Shown: positions 51,516-61,430, counted from the first letter of the stretch. The stretch is DNA of 64,000 bases from Flavobacteriaceae bacterium (GCA_027490305.1 JAIXYI010000036.1:62001-126000); one strand, 5' to 3'. Program-made: numbers and translations. The notes: generated by a model from the letters alone, not told the origin.

Positions 51516-54230
51516 ATGAACACGCCCTACAGCCCTACGAACGCCTCCGATCTTACAGATAGTACCATTACGGCGCTTCCGCGTTACCTGACGCTTTCCG
51601 GTCTTGAGCCATTGATTGTAACGCCTGAAACGAACTTCGTCAACGTAGGCGAACGCACCAATGTTACCGGGTCGCGGAAGTTTCTGCGCCTGATTAAGGA
51701 GGAGAATTATGAGGAAGCACTCGACATCGCCCGTGCCCAGGTGGAAGGAGGCGCGCAGATCATCGATGTCAATATGGACGAGGGTATGCTGGATGGCGTG
51801 CAGGCCATGACGCGTTTCCTTAACCTGATTGCGGCCGAGCCGGATATCGCGCGCGTGCCGGTCATGATCGACAGTTCGAAATGGGAAATCATCGAAGCCG
51901 GACTGAAAGTCATCCAGGGAAAAGGCGTCGTCAATTCGATTTCACTGAAGGAAGGGGAAGTGGCTTTTCTCGACCACGCTCGAAAAATCCGCCGCTACGG
52001 TGCTGCGGTAATCGTGATGGCATTCGACGAGGCGGGCCAGGCGGATACCTTCGAACGACGCATCGAAATCTGCAAACGATCGTATGATCTTTTGGTCAAC
52101 AACGTCGGCTTCCCGCCGGAAGACATCATCTTTGACCCGAACATCTTTCCCGTTGCCACGGGTATGGAGGAACACCGTCGCAACGCCATCGACTTCTTCC
52201 GGGCTACTCAATGGATACGGGAGAACCTGCCTTATGCCCACGTAAGCGGAGGTGTCAGTAACGTATCGTTTTCCTTCCGCGGCAATGACCGTGTGCGGGA
52301 AGCAATGCACTCGGCGTTCCTTTACCACGCCATTCGCCATGGCATGACGATGGGCATCGTAAATCCGGAGATGCTGGAAATCTATGATGAGATCGATAAG
52401 GAACTACTGGAATATGTGGAAGACGTCCTGTTGGACCGTCGTGACGATGCGACCGAACGGCTGCTTTCCTACGCCGAAACGGTAAGGGGAAACAACGCCC
52501 AAGTCGAAAAACAAACCCAGGAATGGCGCAACGGAACTGTCCGCGAACGTCTTACCCATTCGCTCGTGAAGGGTATCGATGAGTTCATTGAAATTGATGT
52601 GGAAGAAGCTCGCCTTTCCGTCGTCAAACCCATCGAAGTCATCGAACAACACCTGATGGACGGCATGAATGTGGTGGGCGACCTTTTCGGAAGCGGCAAG
52701 ATGTTTCTACCCCAGGTCGTGAAATCGGCCCGGGTGATGAAAAAAGCCGTTGCGTATCTGTTACCGTTTATTGAAGCCCAGAAAACGGGCACGGAAGAAA
52801 CGAGAGGCGCCGGACGGATACTGATGGCGACCGTGAAGGGAGACGTGCACGACATCGGCAAAAATATCGTTTCGGTTGTTTTGGCATGTAATAACTTCGA
52901 AATCATCGATTTGGGAGTAATGGTGCCGCCCGAGAAAATCATTGAGACGGCAGTGAGGGAAAGCGTTGACGTGATCGGACTATCCGGACTCATCACGCCG
53001 TCACTTGACGAGATGGTGTACCTCGCCAAGGAACTCGATCGGCTCAACATTAAAATTCCGGTGATGATCGGTGGTGCGACCACGTCGCGTGCCCACACGG
53101 CCGTGAAAATAGCACCCGAGTACGGGGGAACCGTTGTGCATGTAAACGACGCTTCGCGCGCCGTGACCGTTGCCAGCAGTTTGTTGCAACCTGATACCAA
53201 AGAGGCCTATGTAGCCTCGCTTCGAACCGAATACGACCAATTGCGGGAAGGCTACCTGAGCCGTGGCCGGGAAAAGGAATTCCTGACGTTGGAGGAAGCC
53301 CGGAAAAACAAGTTGGCACTCGATTTCGCTCCTATACGCCCGAATTTCATCGGGGTAAAGGAAATTGAAGTGGTCCTTTCCGACCTGGTCGCTTATATCG
53401 ACTGGACGCCGTTTTTCCAGTCGTGGGAATTGTATGGAAAATACCCAGCCATCCTGACAGACGATGTGGTGGGCGAGCAGGCTACCGCGCTTTTTGCGGA
53501 TGCGAAAGCCATGCTCCACAAGATACTAGACGAACAATGGCTGTCGGCTAAAGGCATCATTGGTATCTTTCCGGCCAACCAGGTCAACGATGACGATATT
53601 GCTATTTGGGATGCAGACGGAAAGGAAACCGCCCGTTTTCTGACCCTGCGGCAGCAATCCCGTAAAACGGCCGGCGCACCCAATCTGGCACTGGCCGATT
53701 TCGTTGCGCCGGAAGGCACGCCTGACTATATCGGTTGTTTTTGCGTAACCACCGGTTTTGGTGTCGACGAGAAGGCCAAAGAGTTCGAAGCCGACCATGA
53801 TGATTACAACTCCATTCTCGTAAAAGCCCTCGGAGACCGTCTCGCAGAAGCATTTGCCGAATACCTGCACGAACGCGTCCGCAAGGAAATCTGGGGGTAT
53901 GCCGCCGATGAAGCCCTTACCAACAATGACCTGATCTCAGAAGCCTATCAGGGCATTCGGCCGGCCCCGGGTTATCCGGCCTGTCCGGACCACCTCGAGA
54001 AACCCACGATCTGGCAATTGCTTGATGTGGAAAACCGGATTGGCGTCCGCCTTACGGAAAGTATGGCGATGTGGCCGGCGTCGTCTGTATCCGGTTATTA
54101 TTTCGCTCATCCGCAAAGCAAATACTTCGGCCTCGGAAAGATTAAACCCGATCAGGTCGCGGACTATGCCAACCGACGCGGAATCTCTTTCGAACAAGCG
54201 TTGAAGTGGTTAGGCCCTAATATCGCGTAA
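51516..54230 (+). CDS. metH: cobalamin-dependent methionine synthase, pterin/B12/activation domains
   Basis: A 904-residue protein with the remaining MetH modules. These are the methyl-THF (pterin-binding) domain (about 30-300; [32 protein letters not shown]), the B12 cap and B12-binding domains (about 320-560; [20 protein letters not shown], with the cobalt-ligand DxHxxG, then [17 protein letters not shown]), and the SAM-binding reactivation domain (about 570-904; [27 protein letters not shown]). It transfers the methyl group of 5-methyl-THF through cobalamin to homocysteine held by the preceding protein. The stop is followed within eight bases by the inverted repeat of the four-helix-bundle cassette. 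Confidence 0.97.
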   Translation: MNTPYSPTNASDLTDSTITALPRYLTLSGLEPLIVTPETNFVNVGERTNVTGSRKFLRLIKEENYEEALDIARAQVEGGAQIIDVNMDEGMLDGVQAMTRFLNLIAAEPDIARVPVMIDSSKWEIIEAGLKVIQGKGVVNSISLKEGEVAFLDHARKIRRYGAAVIVMAFDEAGQADTFERRIEICKRSYDLLVNNVGFPPEDIIFDPNIFPVATGMEEHRRNAIDFFRATQWIRENLPYAHVSGGVSNVSFSFRGNDRVREAMHSAFLYHAIRHGMTMGIVNPEMLEIYDEIDKELLEYVEDVLLDRRDDATERLLSYAETVRGNNAQVEKQTQEWRNGTVRERLTHSLVKGIDEFIEIDVEEARLSVVKPIEVIEQHLMDGMNVVGDLFGSGKMFLPQVVKSARVMKKAVAYLLPFIEAQKTGTEETRGAGRILMATVKGDVHDIGKNIVSVVLACNNFEIIDLGVMVPPEKIIETAVRESVDVIGLSGLITPSLDEMVYLAKELDRLNIKIPVMIGGATTSRAHTAVKIAPEYGGTVVHVNDASRAVTVASSLLQPDTKEAYVASLRTEYDQLREGYLSRGREKEFLTLEEARKNKLALDFAPIRPNFIGVKEIEVVLSDLVAYIDWTPFFQSWELYGKYPAILTDDVVGEQATALFADAKAMLHKILDEQWLSAKGIIGIFPANQVNDDDIAIWDADGKETARFLTLRQQSRKTAGAPNLALADFVAPEGTPDYIGCFCVTTGFGVDEKAKEFEADHDDYNSILVKALGDRLAEAFAEYLHERVRKEIWGYAADEALTNNDLISEAYQGIRPAPGYPACPDHLEKPTIWQLLDVENRIGVRLTESMAMWPASSVSGYYFAHPQSKYFGLGKIKPDQVADYANRRGISFEQALKWLGPNIA

Positions 54231-54237
54231 GTATGGG

Positions 54238-54720
54238 GGTGGTTGGTAAAAGGTCGCTGGACATTCGTACAAAAGTGCGGAAAAACCGTACTATCGAGTC
54301 GACGGGTTTATCCATATTGCATCAAAAATTGCGCATGGACTATACCAAACTCGAGGCTTGGCAATTAGCACGACAACTGACTAATGAAATTTACGACCTT
54401 TTGATAGCCTTTCCGAAAGAAGAGTCGTTCGGGTTATGCGACCAGATGAGGCGGGCGGCCGTATCTGTACCCGCCAATATAGCGGAGGGCTGCGGCAGAC
54501 AAAGCATGCGGGATGCACTGCGGTTCTGGTATATCGCAAGGGGCTCACTATTCGAACTTGAGACACATTGTTATCTTTCCTTTGACAGACAGTATATCGA
54601 CGAAAGTCACTTCCAGCAAGTTTTTGGGACCATCCAAAGTTGCAAACGTTTACTGAACGGTCTAATACGATTTTATGCCGTTAGAATATCCTAATGTCCA
54701 ACGACCCAATACCAACCACC
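54238..54720 (+). mobile_element. inverted-repeat-bounded four-helix-bundle cassette
   Basis: Left end 54238-54265 (GGTGGTTGGTAAAAGGTCGC continuing TGGACATT) and the reverse complement of right end 54693-54720 (GGTGGTTGGTATTGGGTCGT continuing TGGACATT) match at 24 of 28 positions. They enclose one gene (54335-54694), whose stop codon lies at the edge of the right repeat. The element fills the metH-metF space, leaving 7 and 6 bases. I saw no exact target duplication. Intervening sequences in bacterial 23S rRNA have the same plan of inverted ends around a four-helix-bundle ORF. Confidence 0.6.
54335..54694 (+). CDS. four helix bundle protein (23S rRNA intervening sequence protein family)
   Basis: A 119-residue all-helical protein: YTKLEAWQLARQLTNEIYDL, FGLCDQMRRAAVSVPANIAE, GCGRQSMRDALRFWYIARGS, LFELETHCYLSFDRQYID. 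The QMRRAAVSVPANIAEG signature is that of the S23/IVP family, also related to the Avd accessory protein of diversity-generating retroelements. Function is unknown. I chose the ATG at 54335-54337 because family members start with this helix; the frame is open back to 54233 through the left inverted repeat. It sits between metH and metF on the same strand, in a position where no metabolic role is expected. Confidence 0.9.
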   Translation: MDYTKLEAWQLARQLTNEIYDLLIAFPKEESFGLCDQMRRAAVSVPANIAEGCGRQSMRDALRFWYIARGSLFELETHCYLSFDRQYIDESHFQQVFGTIQSCKRLLNGLIRFYAVRIS

Positions 54721-54726
54721 TAATAC

Positions 54727-55680
54727 ATGAAAGTCACCGAACATATCCAAAACGCCGAAAAGACTCTTTTCTCTTTTGAAATATTGCCGCCGTTGAAAGG
54801 CCAGAACATCCAGTCGATTTTTGATAGCATCGACCCCTTGATGGAGTTCAAGCCGCCTTTTATCGATGTCACCTACCACCGTGAAGAATACGAGTTCAAG
54901 GAACTGCCGAGTGGCCTGCTTCAAAAGAAGGTTGTGAAGAAGCGGCCCGGAACCGTGGGTATCTGTGCGGCCATCCAGAACAAATACCACGTTGATGCGA
55001 TTCCGCACATCCTGTGTGGTGGTTTTACGAAAGAAGACACCGAGAACTTCCTCATAGACATTGACTTTTTGGGAATAGAGAACGTCGTAGCCCTGCGCGG
55101 AGACGCCATCAAAAGCGAGATTTATTTCCGCCCGGAGCGCGAAGGGCATGCGTATGCATCCGAACTCGTAAGCCAGATCGATAATCTCAACAAAGGGATT
55201 TATCTCGATGAAGACCTGCAGAATACCCACCAAACCGACTTCTGCATTGGCGTGGCCGGTTACCCCGAGAAACACATGGAGGCCCCAAGCCTGGACAGCG
55301 ACATCTACTTCCTGAAACAGAAAATCGCCAATGGTGCGCATTACATCATCACGCAGATGTTCTTCGACAACCAGAAATTCTTTGAGTTTGTGGATAAATG
55401 CCGCGCCGAAGGCATTACGGTGCCTATTATTCCCGGACTAAAGCCTATTGCTACCAAGAAGCAATTGAACCTGATTCCGCATCGCTTCAAAGTGGACCTG
55501 CCCGACGACCTGATTATGGCGGTTGTGAAGGCCAAAGACGATGCGGCTGTAAAACAGGTCGGGATTGAATGGTGCATCGCCCAAAGCCGCGAGTTGGTGC
55601 AAGCTGGCATTCCCGTCGTACACTATTATTCGATGGGGAAAGCAGAGAATATCAAGGCAATTGCCAAAGAGATTTTCTAG
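54727..55680 (+). CDS. metF: 5,10-methylenetetrahydrofolate reductase
   Basis: A 317-residue FAD-dependent TIM-barrel enzyme that makes 5-methyl-THF, the methyl donor of MetH. Motifs: FSFEILPPLKGQNIQSIFD, FIDVTYHREEYEF, NVVALRGDAIKSE, FCIGVAGYPEKHMEAP, QKIANGAHYIITQMFFDN and FVDKCRAEGITVPIIPGLKP. Members of this family in Bacteroidota often follow metH, as here after the inserted cassette. No promoter is obvious in the six bases between cassette and ATG, so it probably depends on the riboswitch-controlled transcript. Confidence 0.96.
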   Translation: MKVTEHIQNAEKTLFSFEILPPLKGQNIQSIFDSIDPLMEFKPPFIDVTYHREEYEFKELPSGLLQKKVVKKRPGTVGICAAIQNKYHVDAIPHILCGGFTKEDTENFLIDIDFLGIENVVALRGDAIKSEIYFRPEREGHAYASELVSQIDNLNKGIYLDEDLQNTHQTDFCIGVAGYPEKHMEAPSLDSDIYFLKQKIANGAHYIITQMFFDNQKFFEFVDKCRAEGITVPIIPGLKPIATKKQLNLIPHRFKVDLPDDLIMAVVKAKDDAAVKQVGIEWCIAQSRELVQAGIPVVHYYSMGKAENIKAIAKEIF

Positions 55681-55686
55681 GGGCGT

Positions 55687-56118
55687 TTACGCGGTTCGTT
55701 CGTAAGTGTCGGCAATATACCGGATGGTGTTGGTGGCGATTTCCCGCAGCACTGCCTCGTCAATGTCGGCCAGTTTCTTGACATAAATACAAGCCTTGCC
55801 CATCTTGAACTTACCCAATTTCTCAAGCAGCGGTTCGCTATTCGAACTCTGGGAGTAGATGTAGAGGGAAAATTCCGCTTTGCGGGGCGAGAAGGCCAAA
55901 ACAGGCGCGTCGCCCTCATGACCCGAGTCGTATTTGTAATGATAGTTGCCGAACCCTACGATGCTGCTACCCCACAGGTAAGGATCGCATCCGGTGATCT
56001 CTTTCAGGATCGCTACCAGGCGAAAGGCATCCTGTTTTTTTTGTTCATTGTCAAGGGCATTCAAAAAATCAGCGACCTTGATTTCGGTAGGTTTGGTTTT
56101 AGTTTCGGACTTTGCCAT
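55687..56118 (-). CDS. DUF1801 domain-containing protein
   Basis: A 143-residue cytoplasmic protein of the DUF1801 (YdhG-like) family. Visible segments are EITGCDPYLWGSSIVGFGNY, PVLAFSPRKAEFSLYIYS, LGKFKMGKACIYVKKLADID. A Lys-rich start precedes the domain. Function is unknown. It begins three bases after the stop of the large delta-60 repeat gene and converges with metF, six bases away. Confidence 0.88.
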   Translation of the reverse strand: MAKSETKTKPTEIKVADFLNALDNEQKKQDAFRLVAILKEITGCDPYLWGSSIVGFGNYHYKYDSGHEGDAPVLAFSPRKAEFSLYIYSQSSNSEPLLEKLGKFKMGKACIYVKKLADIDEAVLREIATNTIRYIADTYERTA

Positions 56119-56121
56119 ACA

Positions 56122-58701
56122 TTATCTTTTAAGGAATTTGCAAGACTCGGATCCCGAGGCAGACTGGACCCGTAAGAGATATATCCCGCTACCAAGATTG
56201 CTGACATCTACAGCGCTATTTGCGGTTGACAGTATTTCCCTGCCACTTAAATCATACAAATTAACCGACGTGACGGATTCACGGAATATGACTAAGCGGT
56301 TATCAACCGGATTTGCGATTAGCGCCGGTGCGGTTGGCATTGGTGGTTCGTCTATAACAAGGCCGTTTTGGTTGCTAAAAAGCGCAAGCCGATTCCGGAC
56401 TACTCCGTTCACCTTGTTGAACCAACCGGAAAGCACGATCGTTCCATTGCCAAGCAATTCCAGATGGCTGCTGGAGGCAGAAATAATTTCAGAGCTGGTA
56501 TCATCATAATAAAAAATATTTCCCGAGTTGAAAGAAGTGTCCATTGATCCGTCTGAATTGAGGCGGAGTAATTTCGACGTATTTCCGATCCATCCGAAGA
56601 CGATGTATTTACCATCGGGCTGCATGCAAACGTTGTCAATCCGGGCATACAAGCCGTTGTCCGTGTCAAAAGGGGACGTGAATGTTGTATCAATTGTCCC
56701 GTCTGAGTTTAAGCGTGTGATGAATGGATTGGTTGTCCCATTGTAGGTCGTAAAACGGCCAACAGCCAAAATACGTCCATCGGGATGAAGGATGATCTCC
56801 TCGACATTGGCGTTAAAACCCGAGCCCGATAAAAATGTGGTATCTTTTGAGCCGTCCGGGTTAAGTCGGATAATATTGTTTTCCGGCAGCCCCTGGTATT
56901 TGCTGAAGTAGCCCGCCATTATGATTTTCTCGTCCGGCTGCTTGGCCATCGCGTAAACACCCTGTATAAGATAATTCGCATTTTGGGGATCACTGAAGCC
57001 TGAGCCGATTAGGTATGTGGTATCTAACGTGCCATCCGGATTGATACGCACGAGATTCTGTCTGGGATACGGAGGACCTGCTGTGACATATTTGAATGCG
57101 CCGCCGATGACGATTTTCCCGTCGCTCTGCACTTCAAATGTCCGAAGGCGGAAGTCGAATTGCAAAGGCTCCTGGACAAACCACTGGAACGTGGGATCCA
57201 GTTCGCCAGAATCCAAAAGGTGATAGATTTGGTTGTAAGATAAAAAATAATGTCCCCCGTCGGGAGCATCCTCCATTTCTATAAATGTCTTGTTCGCCGG
57301 TATGTTTAAATTACTGTCAATCGCGCTGCCATCCATTGAAACGACAGGCGAATGGGGGTAGAAACGCTCATTATAAAATCGTGCACCCAATAAGAAACTA
57401 TCGTAATAACCTTTAAGTCCGAGACCACCGTATTGCGGGCCAATTACAGGGTTGAACGTTAGGTCCGTAGAGCCATCAGGATTGAGTTGCACGATGCGAC
57501 CTTTCGTAACGGAAACGGTTGCATAGGTAGGGTTTGAATACTCGACACTGAAAAAGTCGCCGCCAGCAATGATTTGGCCTGACGGAGTGATGGAAACGGA
57601 GTAAACGCCCGCCGAAGAGAACTGAGCGGTAAAATGAAATGACGGATCTAAAGCACCTTGCTCATCTAGTATGGCCAAAATATTCCCCGTTGAGGTAGTG
57701 AAATTACCGCCCACCAGCAACCTGCCGTCTGGGAACAGACCGATGTCGTAGGCCGCCGAAAAAGAAACGCCCAATCCATCCGGAGTTTGGAAGTTGGTGT
57801 CAAGAGATCCGTCGGCCAGAACCCGAGCCACGCAGCCTTTCTGCTGCCCTCCGAATGTTAGGAGTGGACCCGCCAGATAAATAGAACCGTCGTTGGGGTT
57901 TATCAATGCCCGGTAAACAGGCGTTGAAGTAGTAACTGCAAATGTCGGATCTATCGCGCCGTTGCTTTCCAGTCGGACGACACTACCGGTCGCTTCTCCA
58001 TTGAAATGCGTGAAACGTCCGGCTGCTATGATTTTGCCGTTTGCCTGAAGTTCTATGCTGTTGACGTTTACGGCATCAGGTTCGTTTTCTGAAGAAAAAC
58101 CATTTTGTATGTCAAAAGATGTATCAAGCGTCCCATCTGTATTGAGTCGGGCCATGCCTTTCCGGCTTACGCCGTTATAGGCACTAAAATTTCCACCACA
58201 CAAAATCTTTCCGTCTGGCTGGAGGCGTACGACATGAACGGGCCCGTCGAAACCGGTTCCGGTGGAAAAAGTGCTGTCAAGTGAACCGTTAAGGTTTAAA
58301 CGGACAATGCGATTTCGGGTCTGGCCGTTGAAAGAGGTGAAGCTACCGCCCACCAGGAGTTTGCCGTTCGGCTGTTCCTCTATCAATGAAGGCCAAATGA
58401 TGTAGGTGGCGGTACTGGCCGCAAGGCCAGTGACGGAAAAACTGGTATCACGGGCGCCGTTCGGTTTTAGGCGTACAAGATTGGAGACATTCGTACCCAT
58501 ATACTGGTATAATCCTCCGTACACAATTATTTTTCCATTGTTTAGCCTTTTTATACAACGAACCGTTCCCTCGAAGCCGTTTGTCGCGCCCGGGTTCAAT
58601 GTCGGCAAAGCATTGAAAGTGTAGTCGCATTGGCCATCCTGGGCCCGCAGCGAAACACAGGTTAAGAGTGCAAGCGCGGGCAGTATCCGTTTTAGAAACA
58701 T
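56122..58701 (-). CDS. delta-60 repeat protein with T9SS type A sorting domain
   Basis: An 859-residue exported protein with signal peptide (LKRILPALALLTCVSLRAQ) and about a dozen delta-60 repeats of 50-60 residues. Each has a pattern like GGNFSAYNGVSRKGMARLNT with DGTLDTSF, as in DGSLDTNF, DGTIDTTF and DGSKDTTF. Repeats are probably beta-propeller blades. The C-terminus is a T9SS type A domain (VNLYDLSGREILST, GSGIYLLRVQ, CKFLKR). It is cotranscribed with the DUF1801 gene, separated by three bases. Ligand and role are unknown. Confidence 0.9.
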   Translation of the reverse strand: MFLKRILPALALLTCVSLRAQDGQCDYTFNALPTLNPGATNGFEGTVRCIKRLNNGKIIVYGGLYQYMGTNVSNLVRLKPNGARDTSFSVTGLAASTATYIIWPSLIEEQPNGKLLVGGSFTSFNGQTRNRIVRLNLNGSLDSTFSTGTGFDGPVHVVRLQPDGKILCGGNFSAYNGVSRKGMARLNTDGTLDTSFDIQNGFSSENEPDAVNVNSIELQANGKIIAAGRFTHFNGEATGSVVRLESNGAIDPTFAVTTSTPVYRALINPNDGSIYLAGPLLTFGGQQKGCVARVLADGSLDTNFQTPDGLGVSFSAAYDIGLFPDGRLLVGGNFTTSTGNILAILDEQGALDPSFHFTAQFSSAGVYSVSITPSGQIIAGGDFFSVEYSNPTYATVSVTKGRIVQLNPDGSTDLTFNPVIGPQYGGLGLKGYYDSFLLGARFYNERFYPHSPVVSMDGSAIDSNLNIPANKTFIEMEDAPDGGHYFLSYNQIYHLLDSGELDPTFQWFVQEPLQFDFRLRTFEVQSDGKIVIGGAFKYVTAGPPYPRQNLVRINPDGTLDTTYLIGSGFSDPQNANYLIQGVYAMAKQPDEKIIMAGYFSKYQGLPENNIIRLNPDGSKDTTFLSGSGFNANVEEIILHPDGRILAVGRFTTYNGTTNPFITRLNSDGTIDTTFTSPFDTDNGLYARIDNVCMQPDGKYIVFGWIGNTSKLLRLNSDGSMDTSFNSGNIFYYDDTSSEIISASSSHLELLGNGTIVLSGWFNKVNGVVRNRLALFSNQNGLVIDEPPMPTAPALIANPVDNRLVIFRESVTSVNLYDLSGREILSTANSAVDVSNLGSGIYLLRVQSASGSESCKFLKR

Positions 58702-58711
58702 TTTAATTGAT

Positions 58712-59611
58712 TTATTTTTCTTTTGTTGCTTCCCGGAACACGGTTTCCAAATCGCGCTCTTTTCGGCTCAATTGCAGCGTGCGTACGCCATGGGAGGCGG
58801 CAAAATCGAAAACGGCCGTCCGCATGTCGTCCTCTGTTGAAAAAACCAGTTCCCACTGGTGGCCGCCCTCGCTTCGATAGGAGGTAAGGTGGGGTAAAGT
58901 CGCCAATGCTTCTTCTGCCACCGGCTGGTCAAATTCAACCGTGATATATTGTTCGGGCTGCGGTTCTTTTTGGTCGAGTTGGATGTCTTTTACGATGCGT
59001 CCTTTGTCGATTATCAGGATGCGGTCACAAATAGCTTCCACTTCCTGCATGATGTGGGTCGAAAGGAATACGGTTTTATTCTTCCCGGCGTTGCGGATCA
59101 CATTCCGGATTTCGACCAACTGGTTCGGGTCGAGTCCGGTAGTCGGTTCATCCAAAATCAACACCTCCGGATCGTGCAACAAAGCGTTTGCGAGACCCAC
59201 GCGCTGACGATACCCTTTCGAAAGCTGTCCGATTTTTTTATGGCGTTCTGGCGTAAGGCCGGTGAGCGCGATCACTTCCTCAATCCGCGACTTCGGCACG
59301 CCGTATACATCAGCATTGAATGCGAGGTATTCGCGGATATAAAGCTCGGTGTAAAGCGGGTTGTGCTCGGGAAGGTACCCTACTGAACGCTGCGCATTTC
59401 GGGCCTCCGACACTACGTCGAAACCGTTGACACTCGCCGTGCCGGTGTCGGCATCGAGATAGGTTGTGAGTATTTTCATCAACGTCGACTTCCCCGCGCC
59501 GTTTGGGCCCAGGAACCCGACGATCTCGCCTTTTCGTACTTCGAATGATACATCGTCCAGCGCTTTTTGGGCGCCATACTGCTTGGTGATATTTTGAACC
59601 GTGATAGACAT
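58712..59611 (-). CDS. gldA: gliding motility-associated ABC transporter ATPase GldA
   Basis: A 299-residue ABC ATPase with Walker [17 protein letters not shown], signature [19 protein letters not shown], Walker [14 protein letters not shown] and the switch His in [11 protein letters not shown]. Residues about 220-299 are the extra C-terminal domain of this class. The overall pattern, including [20 protein letters not shown], is that of GldA, which with GldF and GldG supports gliding in Flavobacterium. gldF and gldG are not here, as in F. johnsoniae where gldA is separate. A TACTTTTG box lies 31 bases upstream. An ATG 11 codons upstream is unlikely. Confidence 0.88.
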   Translation of the reverse strand: MSITVQNITKQYGAQKALDDVSFEVRKGEIVGFLGPNGAGKSTLMKILTTYLDADTGTASVNGFDVVSEARNAQRSVGYLPEHNPLYTELYIREYLAFNADVYGVPKSRIEEVIALTGLTPERHKKIGQLSKGYRQRVGLANALLHDPEVLILDEPTTGLDPNQLVEIRNVIRNAGKNKTVFLSTHIMQEVEAICDRILIIDKGRIVKDIQLDQKEPQPEQYITVEFDQPVAEEALATLPHLTSYRSEGGHQWELVFSTEDDMRTAVFDFAASHGVRTLQLSRKERDLETVFREATKEK

Positions 59612-59641
59612 AGTAGGTCGTTGTGGCTGTGGCCTGATAGG

Positions 59642-59649
59642 CAAAAGTA
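59642..59649 (-). promoter_or_regulatory. -7 element TACTTTTG for gldA
   Basis: Exact TAnnTTTG match on the minus strand, 31 bases before the gldA start; no TTG at -33. Confidence 0.45.
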
Positions 59650-59706
59650 TGAAATATAGGTGGTTTTCGTCAGTATGTTTATCTTAGCACCCCGAAACAA
59701 AACGAA

Positions 59707-60126
59707 ATGAGACGATTATTATTTTTAGCGGCATTGGCAGCAATGTCGTGTTCGGATGAAAAGGCAGGGGTAGACGCCGCTAACATTATCGGAACGTGGC
59801 ATATGGCCGGACAAAAGGTCAACGGAACATATGCAGCGTATGATGAGTCCTGTGCTTCCGCCACCGATTTATACGTTTTTGGTGCCGATGGTACGTATGG
59901 CACGACTATCTACGACAGTGACTGCGAGCCGTTCGTCTCCGAATCCGGACACTGGACCCGTCAGGGAAAGACCCTTCAGGTGCTCGATCTGGATCCTGCA
60001 GCCTATTTGGACGGCAGCTTCACCGTCGATCACTACAATGCAAACGAGCTTTGGCTTCGGAAGGAAGTTCTGGCCGATGACGGCACTTCCACTATTATAT
60101 TCTACTATCTCGAACGCGCGAACTGA
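59707..60126 (+). CDS. lipocalin-like lipoprotein
   Basis: A 139-residue lipoprotein with signal peptide and lipobox (RRLLFLAALAAMSC, Cys15). The mature part looks lipocalin-like: AANIIGTWHMAGQKVNG, YVFGADGTYGTTIYDS, and two Cys that could pair. A TATCTTAG near-promoter lies at about 59676. It is divergent from gldA. The hairpin at 60257-60280 may terminate it. Confidence 0.75.
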   Translation: MRRLLFLAALAAMSCSDEKAGVDAANIIGTWHMAGQKVNGTYAAYDESCASATDLYVFGADGTYGTTIYDSDCEPFVSESGHWTRQGKTLQVLDLDPAAYLDGSFTVDHYNANELWLRKEVLADDGTSTIIFYYLERAN

Positions 60127-60256
60127 CTTTTTACGGCTTCCGCTTGACGGCCGTCGTAAAAGTTCGTACATTAGCGAAGTGCGAAGGCTGTGTATAGTAA
60201 GAAGAGAAAGGAAAGAGGTAGCCGCCGCACGGTCAATTATTAATTCAGATGATCAG

Positions 60257-60280
60257 TCCCGGTGCAAATCGGGATTTTTT
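60257..60280 (+). terminator. terminator or attenuator before DAHP synthase
   Basis: TCCCG pairs with CGGGA around an eight-base loop (extended by one wobble and one A-T pair), followed by six T. It lies 131 bases after the lipoprotein gene and 38 bases before the DAHP synthase ATG. Confidence 0.6.
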
Positions 60281-60318
60281 ATGGATATATCCCAACGGTT
60301 TGCAACTCTTTTTTTGTA

Positions 60319-61407
60319 ATGGAAAACAATCCGACATTCCGCAACTGGCTTGACGATTTCAAATTAGACCATCCGCTGGTCATTGCCGGTCCGTGTAGCG
60401 CCGAAACCGAAACGCAGGTCATGCAGATTGCGCAGGAATTGCGTGAATCCGACGTAAGTATCTACCGTGCCGGTATCTGGAAGCCCCGCACCCGGCCGGG
60501 TGGTTTTGAGGGAGTGGGGCAAATCGGACTGAAATGGCTACAGAAAGCCAAACAGGAAACCGGATTACTCATGGCAACCGAAGTGGCGAACGCCCACCAC
60601 GTAAAACTCGCACTCGATCACGATATCGACGTGTTGTGGATTGGCGCCCGCACCACCGTCAACCCCTTTGCCGTGCAGGAAATTGCCGACGCGCTTCGGG
60701 ACACTGACCGTATCGTACTCGTAAAGAATCCGGTAAACCCCGATCTGGCCCTTTGGCTGGGCGGTGTGGAACGCCTGTATCATACGGGTATCCGAAAACT
60801 GGGCGTGGTGCATCGCGGTTTCTCCACTTACCAAAAAGTCAAATACCGCAACAGCCCCGAATGGCAGATCCCGATTGAACTGCAAAGCCGCTTCCCCGAC
60901 CTTCCACTGATCGGCGACCCGTCCCACATTACCGGCCGACGCGCCCTGATTGCCGAAGTGTCGCAACAAATGCTGGATCTGAATTACGACGGCCTCATGA
61001 TAGAGACGCATATCGATCCGGAGCATGCATGGAGTGACGCGGCCCAACAGGTCACACCATCCGCGTTAAAGGAAATACTGCAGCATCTTAAGGTAAAGGA
61101 AATATCCACCGACGATGACCACTTCAACCAAACCATGGCACTGCTGCGGGAACGCATTGACCGGGCCGATAGCGAATTGCTACAGATACTCGGACACCGT
61201 ATGAAAATAGCGGAGGAGATTGGCGCCCTGAAGAAATCCCGTAACGTAGCCGTACTCCAGAACAAGCGCTGGATGGAAGTGCTCGAACGTATGACGACTG
61301 ATGGAGCGTTGCATGGACTGGGAAGTGATTTCATCCTTACCATCTTCCGCGCCATCCACGATGAAAGTATCGCCCATCAGGAGAAAATCATCAATTCTCC
61401 GAAATAA
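60319..61407 (+). CDS. bifunctional DAHP synthase / chorismate mutase (type II)
   Basis: A 362-residue fusion in aromatic amino acid synthesis. Residues about 15-260 are the DAHP synthase of the KDOPS-like class (LVIAGPCSAETETQVMQIA, YRAGIWKPRTRPGGFEGVG, WIGARTTVNPFAVQEI, LIGDPSHITGRRALIA, GLMIETHIDPEHAWSDA). Residues about 270-360 are an AroQ-type mutase (LLRERIDRADSELLQILG, RMKIAEEIGALKK, VLQNKRWMEVLER). The fusion is standard in Bacteroidota. The ATG at 60319-60321 directly precedes the domain; the upstream extension runs through the terminator-like hairpin at 60257. Confidence 0.94.
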   Translation: MENNPTFRNWLDDFKLDHPLVIAGPCSAETETQVMQIAQELRESDVSIYRAGIWKPRTRPGGFEGVGQIGLKWLQKAKQETGLLMATEVANAHHVKLALDHDIDVLWIGARTTVNPFAVQEIADALRDTDRIVLVKNPVNPDLALWLGGVERLYHTGIRKLGVVHRGFSTYQKVKYRNSPEWQIPIELQSRFPDLPLIGDPSHITGRRALIAEVSQQMLDLNYDGLMIETHIDPEHAWSDAAQQVTPSALKEILQHLKVKEISTDDDHFNQTMALLRERIDRADSELLQILGHRMKIAEEIGALKKSRNVAVLQNKRWMEVLERMTTDGALHGLGSDFILTIFRAIHDESIAHQEKIINSPK

Positions 61408-61430
61408 ATGCCGAACGGGAAGAATTTTGA

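Noticed and set aside
50517..54230. Frameshift or pseudogene in metH
   Set aside because: Both parts are complete modules with intact motifs, and a two-protein MetH is known in flavobacteria; the in-frame stop is reported as a finding instead.
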